This document shows positions 33,245 through 40,881 of a DNA stretch of 40,881 bases, in pieces (position 1 is the stretch's first letter; each line of letters opens with the position of its first letter). Source of the DNA: an uncultured Clostridia bacterium (GTDB lineage Bacteria; Bacillota; Clostridia; TANB77; CAG-508); assembly GCA_934155165.1 (NCBI GenBank), contig CAKPGS010000006.1, forward strand, positions 1 to 40,881. Direction: 5' to 3'. Both the position numbers and the translations under genes were made by a program. The notes beneath the pieces are model-generated. The model did no database searches. It saw only the letters and a program-made list of their open reading frames with translations, and was not told the origin of the DNA.

Positions 33245-33538
33245 ATGACTCTTGAAGAAAGAAAAAGCGTAAATTCTGGTTTAATTCAAAATTTAATTTT
33301 AGAAAATAGAGAAAAATTAAGTGTTTCAGGTGTTTTGGATGTGTTGAGTTTTGATGATCAAGTTGTAATTATGGATACAGAACTTGGAATGCTTACAGTT
33401 AAAGGAGACAATTTACGTATAAATAAATTAAGTATAGATACATCAGAGGTTATAGTAGAGGGGAATATTCACAATATGACATACAGTGAAGAACATGGAG
33501 ATAATAAAGGTGGACTTTTAAGTAAAATATTTAAATAA
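33245..33538 (+). CDS. yabP: Sporulation protein YabP
   Basis: 97 residues, the normal length. The YabP/YqfC fold is recognised by NREKLSVSGVLDVLSFDDQV, IMDTELGMLTVKGDNLRINK and LSIDTSEVIVEGNIHNMTYS. YabP is needed for late sporulation and is encoded with yabQ and divIC in most spore-formers, as here. ATG 33245 follows GGGAGGAG. The 5' region contains no sigma-A pair of quality, agreeing with control by a sporulation sigma factor; I could not define it firmly. Confidence 0.95.
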   Translation: MTLEERKSVNSGLIQNLILENREKLSVSGVLDVLSFDDQVVIMDTELGMLTVKGDNLRINKLSIDTSEVIVEGNIHNMTYSEEHGDNKGGLLSKIFK

Positions 33539-33553
33539 AATTGGAGGAGCAAA

Positions 33554-34040
33554 ATGCAAAGTTACACAATAAATCAAGCGTATATCTTTTTTATCTTCAT
33601 TTTAAATCGGTGTATTTATAGGAATAATGTTTGATTTTTTTAGAGTGCTTAGAAAAATTTTTAAAACAAGTAACTTTTTTACATATATTCAAGATATTAT
33701 ATTTTGGGTTTTTACGGGGGTTTCTATTTTATATAGTATGTATAAATTTAATAGTGGGGAAATTAGATTATATGTATTTGTTGGACTTTTAATAGGTGCT
33801 ATTATTTATTTTATAACCATAAGTAAGTACATTATAAATATAAACGTTATAATCTTAAAAGCTGTATGTAAAATATGTGAAAAGATATTTATAAAGCCAA
33901 TATATTTGATATATATGCATATTTTTAGACCTTTTAAAATCATAATCGATAATTTAAAACAAAAACATTTCAAAAAAAATAATTCTTTATGGAAAAGATT
34001 TAATAAAAATGTTGCATTAAGGAAGGATTTTAAGATATAA
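33554..34040 (+). CDS. yabQ: YabQ, interrupted by one extra base (+1 frameshift near 33605-33608)
   Basis: Polytopic membrane protein required for spore cortex formation. The gene starts at ATG 33554, 6 nt after GGAGGA, and codes MQSYTINQAYIFFIFILN. The next in-frame codon is CGG (33608-33610), and that frame ends at TGA 33632-33634. Skipping C33608 (or one A of 33604-33606) restores GVFIGIMFDFFRVLRKIF and a full 161-residue YabQ to 34040, with YIQDIIFWVFTGVSILYSMY and GEIRLYVFVGLLIG as family landmarks. The ATG at 33627 would begin inside the second half of a membrane helix and has no ribosome site. This is the same kind of lesion as in spoIIIAD. It may be mutation, assembly error or frameshift decoding. 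Confidence 0.87.
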
Positions 34041-34081
34041 TGTAGAAAAATAAAGAAGGAAAAACTTTTTAGTAAGGGAAG

Positions 34082-34375
34082 ATGAAATTACATATGAAAA
34101 AGATCAACAAAAGAAGTGTGTTAAAAATAAGTTTGATTATATTTTTTATAATTTATATTATGTTAATATTTATAAAACAACAACATACTTTAAATTCATA
34201 TAAAAATGAGAAAACTTATATAACAAGTAAAATAAGTGAACAGAAAGATTATAAAAAGGAATTAGCAGATAAAAAAGATAATGTTAATTCAAAAGAATAT
34301 ATTGAACAAGTTGCAAGAGAAAAACTTAATATGTATATGCCAAATGAAAGAGTGTATATAGATGTGGGAAATTAA
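34082..34375 (+). CDS. divIC: Septum formation initiator, DivIC/FtsB family
   Basis: 97 residues with one N-terminal membrane helix (ISLIIFFIIYIMLIFI), an extracellular coiled coil (about 40-75, NSYKNEKTYITSKISEQKDY) and the conserved end SKEYIEQVAREKLNMYMPNE, which is typical of DivIC/FtsB. The protein helps activate the division septum together with FtsL/DivIB. It starts at ATG 34082, close behind AAGGGAAG; ATG 34094 is a weaker option. The position directly after yabP-yabQ is the standard order in spore-formers. Confidence 0.93.
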   Translation: MKLHMKKINKRSVLKISLIIFFIIYIMLIFIKQQHTLNSYKNEKTYITSKISEQKDYKKELADKKDNVNSKEYIEQVAREKLNMYMPNERVYIDVGN

Positions 34376-34376
34376 T

Positions 34377-34409
34377 ATCCCTAAAAATTCTTTTTAGGGA
34401 TTCTTATAT
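34377..34409 (+). terminator. Terminator after divIC
   Basis: Perfect 11-bp stem ATCCCTAAAAA / TTTTTAGGGAT with a 3-nt loop, followed by TCTTATATTTT. Confidence 0.75.
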
Positions 34410-34489
34410 TTTAATTCAAATTATTACTTGATTTCTTAGAAAATCCAAGAACATATAAATTTAATAATTGAAATAGGAGGAATAGAACT

Positions 34490-35797
34490 ATGGACTTAAA
34501 TGACTTTACACTTACAGAATTACGTGAGTTAGCAAAAAATAAGGGAATCAAAAGTTGTACAAAATATAAAAAGGAGGAATTAATTATTTTACTAAATGAT
34601 GGAAAATTAAAGAATAATGAAGAAGCCTCAAAAGAAGAAAAAAACAATAATACAACTTACAAAATAACAAATGAAGATGATAAAATCGTGGAAGGAATAC
34701 TAGAGGTTTTACCCGATGGATACGGATTTTTAAGAGGCGAAAATTATTTGTCAACACCAGAAGATGTATACATATCACCTGTCCAAATAAGAAGATTTAA
34801 ATTAGATACAGGTGATAAAATAAAAGGTATATCTAGAATGGCAAAAGAAGGAGAAAAATTCCCATCATTAATTTTTGTTGGAGAAGTTAATGGAGAAGCT
34901 CCTGAAGTTGCATATAGAAGAACAAAATTTGATGATTTAATACCAATTTATCCTACTGAAAGGATGCATTTAGAAACAAAACCAAATGAATATGCAATGA
35001 GAATAATAGACTTAATGAGTCCAATAGGAAAAGGCCAAAGAGGTATGATTGTTGCACCACCAAAAGTTGGTAAAACAACACTTATAAAAAAAGTTGCTAA
35101 TAGTATAACTCAAAATAATCCTGAAGTAGAACTAATTGTACTACTAATAGATGAAAGACCTGAAGAAGTTACAGATATGAGACGTTCTATAAATGGAGAT
35201 GTTATAGCTTCTACATTTGATGAAATGCCTGAGCATCATGTTAAAGTTGCAGAAATGGTTTTAGAAAGATCAAAAAGACTAGTAGAACAAGGAAAAGATG
35301 TTGTAATTTTATTAGATAGTATTACAAGACTTGCAAGAGCATACAACCTTGTTGTTCCTTCATCTGGAAGAACATTATCAGGTGGTTTTGATCCAGGAGC
35401 ATTACATAAACCTAAAAAATTCTTCGGAGCTGCAAGAAATATTGAATTTGGTGGTAGCTTAACAATTCTTGCTTCTGCGTTAGTTGAAACAGGAAGTAGA
35501 ATGGATGATGTTATATTTGAAGAATTTAAAGGAACAGGAAATATGGAAGTACACTTAGATAGAAAGCTATCAGAAAAACGTATTTTCCCTGCAATAGATA
35601 TAAATAAATCTGGAACAAGAAGAGATGACTTATTACTATCTGCAAAAGAAAAAGAAACCGTAGATGCTTTAAGAAAAGCATTAAATAATTTACCTGTTGC
35701 AGATGTAACAGAACAATTAATTACTCACATGGTTCAAACTAAAAATAATGAAGAATTTTTAGAAAAAATGGATCAATTTTTAAAAAATTACAAATAA
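34490..35797 (+). CDS. rho: Transcription termination factor Rho
   Basis: 435-residue hexameric RNA helicase that ends transcription at unstructured, C-rich sites. Domains: Rho_N (about 3-36, [20 protein letters not shown]), the cold-shock-like RNA-binding domain (about 65-135; [33 protein letters not shown]), and the ATPase with Walker [15 protein letters not shown] (189-), [19 protein letters not shown], Walker [17 protein letters not shown] and the RNA-contact loop [20 protein letters not shown]. All active-site residues appear intact. ATG 34490 follows TAGGAGG. Rho stands as a single gene between two strong terminators. Confidence 0.98.
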   Translation: MDLNDFTLTELRELAKNKGIKSCTKYKKEELIILLNDGKLKNNEEASKEEKNNNTTYKITNEDDKIVEGILEVLPDGYGFLRGENYLSTPEDVYISPVQIRRFKLDTGDKIKGISRMAKEGEKFPSLIFVGEVNGEAPEVAYRRTKFDDLIPIYPTERMHLETKPNEYAMRIIDLMSPIGKGQRGMIVAPPKVGKTTLIKKVANSITQNNPEVELIVLLIDERPEEVTDMRRSINGDVIASTFDEMPEHHVKVAEMVLERSKRLVEQGKDVVILLDSITRLARAYNLVVPSSGRTLSGGFDPGALHKPKKFFGAARNIEFGGSLTILASALVETGSRMDDVIFEEFKGTGNMEVHLDRKLSEKRIFPAIDINKSGTRRDDLLLSAKEKETVDALRKALNNLPVADVTEQLITHMVQTKNNEEFLEKMDQFLKNYK

Positions 35798-35806
35798 AAA
35801 TTATTT

Positions 35807-35848
35807 AAAGAGAAGTTTATGTTTTTACAATATAAATTTCTCTTTTTT
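35807..35848 (+). terminator. Terminator after rho
   Basis: 14-bp arms (AAAGAGAAGTTTAT / ATAAATTTCTCTTT, one G-U) with an 11-nt loop and a T-run to 35848. Confidence 0.88.
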
Positions 35849-35981
35849 ACTATAAACTATTTACTTTGCTTAACATAATTGATAAAATATAGATATGCAA
35901 ATTTTGTATAAATATTTTTAAGGAGGATTTAGTAGTTTATTTTTAAAACTTTTAATCATTCAGTATGAAAGGAGACAACTT

Positions 35982-37406
35982 ATGGAAGGAGCTCGATTAA
36001 AGAATTACGCTGATATTATGTCTTATAACAAAGAAGTTACGGGATCTTGCAATCTTGCTGTTATCAAATATGATGATGGATTAACTATTAAGGGAATTGT
36101 AGACTGTGGTTTATTTCAGGAACGGGAATATGCAGATTTAAATAAAAAACTTCCGTTTAATGCAAATGAACTCGATTTTGTTTTAGTCACACATAATCAT
36201 GTAGACCATACAGGTAGATTGCCTTTCTTAATTAAAAAAGGTTATACCAAAAATATTTACATGACATATGTAACTGAAAATCTTATTCCACTTGCTATGG
36301 AAGATAGTTTAAAAGTATTGAAAAATCTCGCTAAGAGAAACAATGAAGAACCTTTGTACTCCATGCAAGATAAAGATACTATGCTTAGTAATATAATTGG
36401 CTGTAAATTCAATCGTGAAGTTTGGGTTAATCCGTATGTGAAAGCAACATTTCTCAGTAATGGTCATTTACCAGGTGCAGCTTTAATTCTTGTTCAGGCA
36501 ATAAGGGAAGGATATGAAGATATTAATATTCTATTTACTGGCGATTATAATTCGAAAAATGTGTTTTTCGATGTTGAACCAGTTCCTGAATATATCAAAA
36601 AATTACCGCTTACAGTTGTTCAAGAATCAACATATGGGAATATGGACTCAAGTCAAATAGAAGAATGTTTTGAAAAGAATGTTCTCGAAGCCGTATCTGA
36701 AAACAAGAGTATTGTTATTCCTGTTTTTTCTCTTGGTAGAGCACAAGAAATTTTACACATTTTAAGTGAATGGCAGAAAAATAACAAGCTTTCAACTAAG
36801 GTACCTATCTATTTTGATGGTAAGTTAGCAATACGGTATACTGATTTGTTTTTAAGGGGATCAATTCAAATTAAAGAAAGAATTCGGAATTCTATTATTC
36901 CTAAAAATCTTAAGTATGTTGAAGATAAACAAATGAGAATGAGATTATTGGAAGACAGTAAAGAAAGCAAAATAATTTTAACTACTTCTGGTATGGGAAC
37001 TTATGGACCAGCTCAAACTTATTTACCAAGATATTTAGGTAGAGAAGATTGTTTAATCCAGTTTACTGGATATACTGCGGAAGGAACACTAGGAGAGCGC
37101 ATTAAGAGTGCTGAAATTGGAGATATTATTAATATTGCAGGAGTTTTAGTTGAGAAGAAAGCTAGAGTTGAATATACAACAGAGTTTTCAGCTCATGCTA
37201 AAGCAGATGAAATGATTTATTTTTTAAATCAATTTACCAATTTAAGATTAGTACTTGTAAATCATGGTGAAACTCAAGTAAAAAATGAGTTTGCAAAAAG
37301 AATTATGAAAAGTGTTAACACAAAAGCAACAGGAATCCTTGGAGAGCAGTTCTTTAGAATTGATCCATATGGATTTGTAAAATCAATAAATACTAAATTC
37401 AACTAA
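35982..37406 (+). CDS. Beta-CASP metallo-beta-lactamase RNA nuclease
   Basis: 474-residue protein of the CPSF73/Ysh1-type MBL family. The zinc motif is THNHVDHTGR (His71, His73, Asp75, His76), with later His in SNGHLPGAAL and Asp in LFTGDYNSKN; the beta-CASP region has PVFSLGRAQEILHILSEW and LTTSGMGTYGPAQTYLPRYL; the C-terminal part FSAHAKADEM and VLVNHGETQVKNEFAKRI completes the RMMBL motif. Such enzymes cut or trim RNA. Length agrees with the bacterial family. ATG 35982 follows GAAAGGAG. Codon use (CGG, CTC, GTC, CCG) is unlike core genes, so it may be acquired. It is not RNase J, which has a different domain order. Substrate unknown. Confidence 0.88.
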   Translation: MEGARLKNYADIMSYNKEVTGSCNLAVIKYDDGLTIKGIVDCGLFQEREYADLNKKLPFNANELDFVLVTHNHVDHTGRLPFLIKKGYTKNIYMTYVTENLIPLAMEDSLKVLKNLAKRNNEEPLYSMQDKDTMLSNIIGCKFNREVWVNPYVKATFLSNGHLPGAALILVQAIREGYEDINILFTGDYNSKNVFFDVEPVPEYIKKLPLTVVQESTYGNMDSSQIEECFEKNVLEAVSENKSIVIPVFSLGRAQEILHILSEWQKNNKLSTKVPIYFDGKLAIRYTDLFLRGSIQIKERIRNSIIPKNLKYVEDKQMRMRLLEDSKESKIILTTSGMGTYGPAQTYLPRYLGREDCLIQFTGYTAEGTLGERIKSAEIGDIINIAGVLVEKKARVEYTTEFSAHAKADEMIYFLNQFTNLRLVLVNHGETQVKNEFAKRIMKSVNTKATGILGEQFFRIDPYGFVKSINTKFN

Positions 37407-37425
37407 TAAAAAATATTTACGAACT

Positions 37426-37452
37426 AGAGGGGCATATTATGCCTCTCTTTTT
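37426..37452 (+). terminator. Terminator after the MBL nuclease gene
   Basis: 10-bp stem AGAGGGGCAT / ATGCCTCTCT (one G-U) with 3-nt loop, then TTTTT. The next promoter starts 4 nt later. Confidence 0.85.
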
Positions 37453-37455
37453 ATG

Positions 37456-37484
37456 TTGACATAATTGAATAAAAATGATAAAAT
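37456..37484 (+). promoter_or_regulatory. Strong sigma-A promoter of the AAA-M41 gene
   Basis: TTGACA (37456-37461), 17 bp, TAAAAT (37479-37484), 44 nt before the ATG. Confidence 0.8.
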
Positions 37485-37527
37485 ATTCTCGAAACTTTTT
37501 TTAAATTACAGCAAAGGAGGGTTCATT

Positions 37528-39162
37528 ATGACGAAAAAAGATTTAAATTTTTTGGTGGAAGTTCACATTCCAAAATCAGAAGGAGATGACATAGTTTTTT
37601 TTGTTACATTAGGACAGCTACATGATGCAATAGTAGCACATCCATCAGGAAACATTATTTTTAGAATTGGAGATGAATTGTTGCCAATTGAAAGAAGCAA
37701 AGTTATTGAAATTTATAATTTAGCTAAGCAGCAGTTAATCAGTGCTAAAAGCACAGTTCCTGTACGGTTAAAAGAATATTTGATTGATGTATCATCAAGT
37801 AAGAAGAGTGCACAGGCAGAAAAAATTTCTTCAAGAGATGAGGAAATTGAAAAGTTGTGGTCATGTATGTTGTTAAAGCAGAAAAGCAATGCAATTCTTG
37901 TTGGCGAACATGGTGTTGGAAAAACAACAATGCTTCTTGAAGTTGTTCGGCAGTTAAAAACAGGTGAAGCACCAAGTCAAATTGCCTCTTACAAAATTAT
38001 TCAGTTGAATACTTCAAAATTGTTGAAAATCAGGTCTGACTTTAGTATGAAACGTGTAATATCAGCAATTATAACGTATTTAAATGAAAACAAAAACAAT
38101 ATCATACTTTATGTTGATGATTTACTTGCAATGAAGTATGATATCTATTTGGCACAGCTACTCATTCTTATTTTAAAGAAGCTTAATATAAAATTTATTG
38201 CTTCTATTACGTATAAAAACTATAAAGATTACTTTAAAGAAGATGACACGATTTGCAAATACTTAAATCGTATTTATTTGGATGAGCCAGACATTGAAGA
38301 CATTTACGATATCATTTTGAGTAAAGTCTTAAAGCTTCAGAAGAGATACGGAGTTACAATCTCAGAAGAAATGATTAATTTTGCAATTTTAACAGGATAC
38401 CATCTTTCAAGTTCAAATTCAGCAAATCCTGAAAGTACCATTGATGTAATTAATTTCGCATTTGCGGATGCAAAAAGGAATAACAGTAAAGAAATTTGCA
38501 AAAAAAATATTTTAGGATACTATTTTATTAACTTCAAACTTGAGAAAAAAGCTGAAAGTACAGAAAAGATAATAACTGCATATCATGAGGTAGGCCATTA
38601 CCTTGTAACAAGGTACTCTAAAAATCTCCGTTCTTATAAGAATGCATTTGTTTCGATACTTCCTTTTGAAAATGCTTTAGGATTAACGGCTTCGTATGAG
38701 GTGATTGGAAAACAATTAACATTTGATAAGGAATTCTTTATTGATGAGATTGCAAACGCACTTGGAGGCAGAGTAGGAGAGGAAATGTACACAAACAAAT
38801 ATAGTTCAGGTGCTCTTGGTGACTTAAACATGGCAAGTGAAATGGCAGCACAGGTTATAATGTACTATGGCTTATCTAGTAGAGAAGATGATAAAAACAA
38901 GTGTTACATCGCTGGTGAAATGCATGAGCTTCTTACTGATGAGATAAAGAATGAAATTAATAATGAGGTAACAGAATTAATTAAAGAAGGATATGACAGA
39001 GCAACAAAGATAATTCATGAACATAAAGAATTACATGAAAAAATTGTCTCAAAGCTTCTTGAAGAAAGAGTTCTCATGGGAACAGAACTCGATGAGATTT
39101 GCAAAGAATTTGAAGAAAGCCAAAAAAATGAAACATGTGAAAAAGAGGAAAAACAGAAGTAA
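37528..39162 (+). CDS. Clp-type AAA ATPase fused to an FtsH-type M41 zinc peptidase
   Basis: 544-residue soluble protein (no membrane helix), unlike ordinary FtsH. The N-terminal 90 residues are unassigned. Residues about 100-270 form a ClpB/ClpC-like AAA module: SSRDEEIEKLWSCMLLKQKS, Walker A VGEHGVGKTTML (125-) and Walker B-like ILYVDDLLAMK, where Asp-Asp replaces the usual Asp-Glu. Residues about 345-544 form an M41 metallopeptidase: TAYHEVGHYL (His353, Glu354, His357), FVSILPF, LGGRVGEEMY and the third ligand Asp432 in SGALGDLNMASEMAAQVIMY. It is presumably an energy-dependent protease whose unfoldase is of Clp rather than FtsH type. ATG 37528 follows AAAGGAGGG. Codon use is again foreign-like. 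Its substrate is unknown. Confidence 0.82.
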   Translation: MTKKDLNFLVEVHIPKSEGDDIVFFVTLGQLHDAIVAHPSGNIIFRIGDELLPIERSKVIEIYNLAKQQLISAKSTVPVRLKEYLIDVSSSKKSAQAEKISSRDEEIEKLWSCMLLKQKSNAILVGEHGVGKTTMLLEVVRQLKTGEAPSQIASYKIIQLNTSKLLKIRSDFSMKRVISAIITYLNENKNNIILYVDDLLAMKYDIYLAQLLILILKKLNIKFIASITYKNYKDYFKEDDTICKYLNRIYLDEPDIEDIYDIILSKVLKLQKRYGVTISEEMINFAILTGYHLSSSNSANPESTIDVINFAFADAKRNNSKEICKKNILGYYFINFKLEKKAESTEKIITAYHEVGHYLVTRYSKNLRSYKNAFVSILPFENALGLTASYEVIGKQLTFDKEFFIDEIANALGGRVGEEMYTNKYSSGALGDLNMASEMAAQVIMYYGLSSREDDKNKCYIAGEMHELLTDEIKNEINNEVTELIKEGYDRATKIIHEHKELHEKIVSKLLEERVLMGTELDEICKEFEESQKNETCEKEEKQK

Positions 39163-39166
39163 AATC

Positions 39167-39253
39167 TATTTCATCATGATGAAATAAGTATTCTTCTATA
39201 AAAGAATACTTAAAACTTCTAAACCAAAGGTGCAATTAATTTTGTACCTTTTT
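39167..39253 (+). terminator. Three stacked hairpins, the last a terminator
   Basis: A 20-bp perfect palindrome TATTTCATCATGATGAAATA (39167-39186) is followed by a 10-bp hairpin (AAGTATTCTT / AAGAATACTT, 39186-39211) without a T-tract, then by AAAGGTGCAA / TTGTACCTTT (39226-39251, one G-U) ending in T-rich sequence. The last is a proper terminator for the AAA-M41 gene. The first two are unexplained. Confidence 0.7.
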
Positions 39254-39362
39254 ATAATGAAAATCTAAAAAAGCATACCAAATATGACCAGCTAAATATT
39301 TTTTTCATATTTTATGATATAATATCAACAAAAATATATAATATTTATAAATGGAGGAATGG

Positions 39363-40658
39363 ATGGAATATAATGAAAAAAAAGCAAAGAGTATAGGAGA
39401 ACACAATATATTTAAATATGCTACAAAAGAATTATCACAAGATGCCTTTCTATGTTGGCTTCTTAGCTGGTACAATATTGATGAGAATGAAGATGAAGAA
39501 GTTAATAAATTAAAGGAGATTGCTATAAAGTTTTTAGAAATTATATTAGGCAAAGATGATAATTTAAGAAATAATGAATATAAAATTGAGATAAAAAGGC
39601 AGTATAAAAAAATTGATGTATTAATTTTACTCAAAAATAAAGATAATATACAAGATAATGAATATGAAAAAGCAATTATAATTGAAGATAAAATTTTTTC
39701 TAGTGAACATGATAATCAAATTTGTAAATATATAAAAAGTGTAATTGATGATAAAACAATAATAACCAATAATGTTATTATTGTATATTTCAAAATGATA
39801 CCAGATAAAGAATTTAGAGATTTTATTAATAATCCTAGTAGAAATATAAAAGAAAAGGTTCAAACATATTGCAAAGAAAAATATAAAAATACATATGACA
39901 AAATAATAGAAAAAATGTCAATTAACTTGACTGGCATTGCCTTAGAAGAAGTTTTATCAAAAAATAATAAAAAGATAGATACAAATCTATATAAAATAAT
40001 AAATGACTATACGGGTAAAAGCGAAATATTAAAATCTTATAAAGAATATATAAATAAATTTCAAAGTAATATTAATAACTATAAAGCAATACAATTTTCA
40101 GATTGGAAAAATAATAGAGAAATTTTTTATAAATTTGAAAATGTGTTAAATAAAGAAGTAGATAAAAAAGCAAAGGTTGTTATAGTAGGGGGGACATACA
40201 TTGATTTATGCGAAATTAATTTAAAAGATGAAATTCAAGGAAGAAAATTAAAAATAAATAAATTATATTTAGCATTAAATTTTATGAAAGAAGGGCAACA
40301 ATACATAGACATTAGAGGTAAACAAATAACTGGATATGGCACAAAAGATAAAAAAATATTAGATACATTAAAAAAAGAGAAGAAAGAATTATATGATATA
40401 TTAAGTAGTAAAATAAAAGAACATAAAATATTAGAAAAATATCCAGTCGAAATAGGAAATTTTAACAGTAGTCATCCTAGAAAAGATTATAAAGTTGAAA
40501 CAGAATTAGATTATATACAAAGTAAAGATAATTTCAAACAAAAAGAAAATACTATAGGGATATTATCTATAAACTTAAAAAAGAATACTATAAAAGATAC
40601 AAAACTATTAGAACTATTTAAAGATTTAAATGAAATATTAGAATATTATAAAGCATAA
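39363..40658 (+). CDS. PD-(D/E)XK nuclease-superfamily protein
   Basis: 431 residues. The N-terminal part resembles the PDDEXK_4 group: NIFKYATKELSQDAFLCWLL, then the core KKIDVLILL (Asp85) and AIIIEDKIFSSEHDNQI (Glu108, Asp109, Lys110, His116, Gln119). The active-site triad D...EDK is therefore present. The C-terminal 250 residues are helical and unassigned. ATG 39363 lies 5 nt after GGAGG; an ATG at 39351 overlaps that site. TATAAT at 39318 is a likely -10 but the -35 is poor. Codon use is core-like and extremely AT-rich. Related proteins are often found in defence islands, but I see no partner methylase or other defence gene. Confidence 0.8.
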   Translation: MEYNEKKAKSIGEHNIFKYATKELSQDAFLCWLLSWYNIDENEDEEVNKLKEIAIKFLEIILGKDDNLRNNEYKIEIKRQYKKIDVLILLKNKDNIQDNEYEKAIIIEDKIFSSEHDNQICKYIKSVIDDKTIITNNVIIVYFKMIPDKEFRDFINNPSRNIKEKVQTYCKEKYKNTYDKIIEKMSINLTGIALEEVLSKNNKKIDTNLYKIINDYTGKSEILKSYKEYINKFQSNINNYKAIQFSDWKNNREIFYKFENVLNKEVDKKAKVVIVGGTYIDLCEINLKDEIQGRKLKINKLYLALNFMKEGQQYIDIRGKQITGYGTKDKKILDTLKKEKKELYDILSSKIKEHKILEKYPVEIGNFNSSHPRKDYKVETELDYIQSKDNFKQKENTIGILSINLKKNTIKDTKLLELFKDLNEILEYYKA

Positions 40659-40686
40659 AATTAAATATTTTACTAATTAAGAATAT

Positions 40687-40717
40687 AAAGCATCTACTAA
40701 ACAGTAGATGCTTTTTT
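40687..40717 (+). terminator. Terminator after the PD-(D/E)XK gene
   Basis: Perfect 12-bp stem AAAGCATCTACT / AGTAGATGCTTT with AAAC loop, running into T6. Confidence 0.9.
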
Positions 40718-40784
40718 ATTTTTCTTTTACAAGTATAAGTGGGGGGATTGGATTTTATATACATTTAATTTTAAATATATGACA

Positions 40785-40881
40785 TTGCACAAAATCAAAG
40801 TTTTGTGCAAAAAGGAGTAGGAACAAAATATAAAACCATACATATATGGTCCTACCCGCAAAATCTTGCAATTCCTTGCTA
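40785..40881. repeat. Structured non-coding edge sequence
   Basis: TTGCACAAAA (40785-40794) pairs with TTTTGTGCAA (40801-40810); GTAGGA (40817-) can pair with TCCTAC (40850-) around the dyad ACCATA-N4-TATGGT. On the minus strand the region is open for about 40 codons (FLLLFAQNFDFVQ) without a start in the window. It could be a dispersed repeat or the end of a mobile element cut by the window edge. Confidence 0.3.

Noticed and set aside
35915..35975. Leader peptide before the MBL nuclease gene
   Set aside because: An AAGGAGG-like site is present but no start codon with a meaningful frame follows.
39627..39863. Minus-strand frames opposite the PD-(D/E)XK gene
   Set aside because: Extreme Phe/Ile/Asn composition and no start signal; the plus-strand frame carries a recognisable nuclease motif.

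Overview
The window comes from the chromosome of a very AT-rich, spore-forming Firmicute, most likely an uncultured gut-type Clostridium relative. It carries a whole spoIIIA operon, yabP/yabQ and a ytvI-like gene. Core genes use almost only A/T-ending codons and have GGAGG-type ribosome binding sites. I saw no tRNA, rRNA, CRISPR array or complete insertion sequence.

Layout. 1-642: the 3' part of a YebC-family gene. 689-5608: a surface module made of a divergent Xre repressor with an apparent ATT start, a sigma-A promoter with two mirror-image 17-bp operators, a sortase, an LPQTG wall-anchored protein with a cohesin-like domain, and a 1029-residue secreted dockerin protein. 5765-11661: spoIIIAA-AH, interrupted after spoIIIAA by a coiled-coil gene with its own promoter and terminator; spoIIIAD needs a +1 frameshift. 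11739-14312: ABC-2 exporter. 14382-17351: trmL, a PPi-type phosphofructokinase and an Fe-alcohol dehydrogenase. 17364-18305: GC-rich repeats and two small foreign-looking genes. 18450-23530: rpsO, pnp, a cmk-like kinase, murD. 23595-26535: small, Cys-rich CBS and membrane proteins, a second repeat copy, ytvI. 26777-32402: secA, a small unknown, prfB with its programmed frameshift, lysC. 32427-33086: HNH/ParB-like protein on the minus strand. 33245-35797: yabP, yabQ (also needing +1), divIC, rho. 35982-40658: beta-CASP RNA nuclease, a Clp-type AAA/M41 peptidase fusion, and a PD-(D/E)XK nuclease.

How genes work together. SpoIIIAA-AH build the mother-cell side of the forespore feeding channel. 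YabP/YabQ and YtvI act in the same programme. The sortase would attach the cohesin protein to the wall, and the secreted dockerin protein could then dock on it, all under one Xre-type switch. RpsO/Pnp/Rho/PrfB/SecA/MurD are housekeeping.

Two observations stand out. First, a compact cohesin-dockerin-sortase cell-surface unit with a clear two-operator switch. Second, two sporulation genes, spoIIIAD and yabQ, both broken early by one extra base that creates an in-frame CGG followed by T. By eye, CGG is otherwise absent from the core-type genes here but is used in the foreign-looking genes. This could be chance mutation or assembly error, or +1 decoding at a rare codon; raw reads and proteomics would decide.
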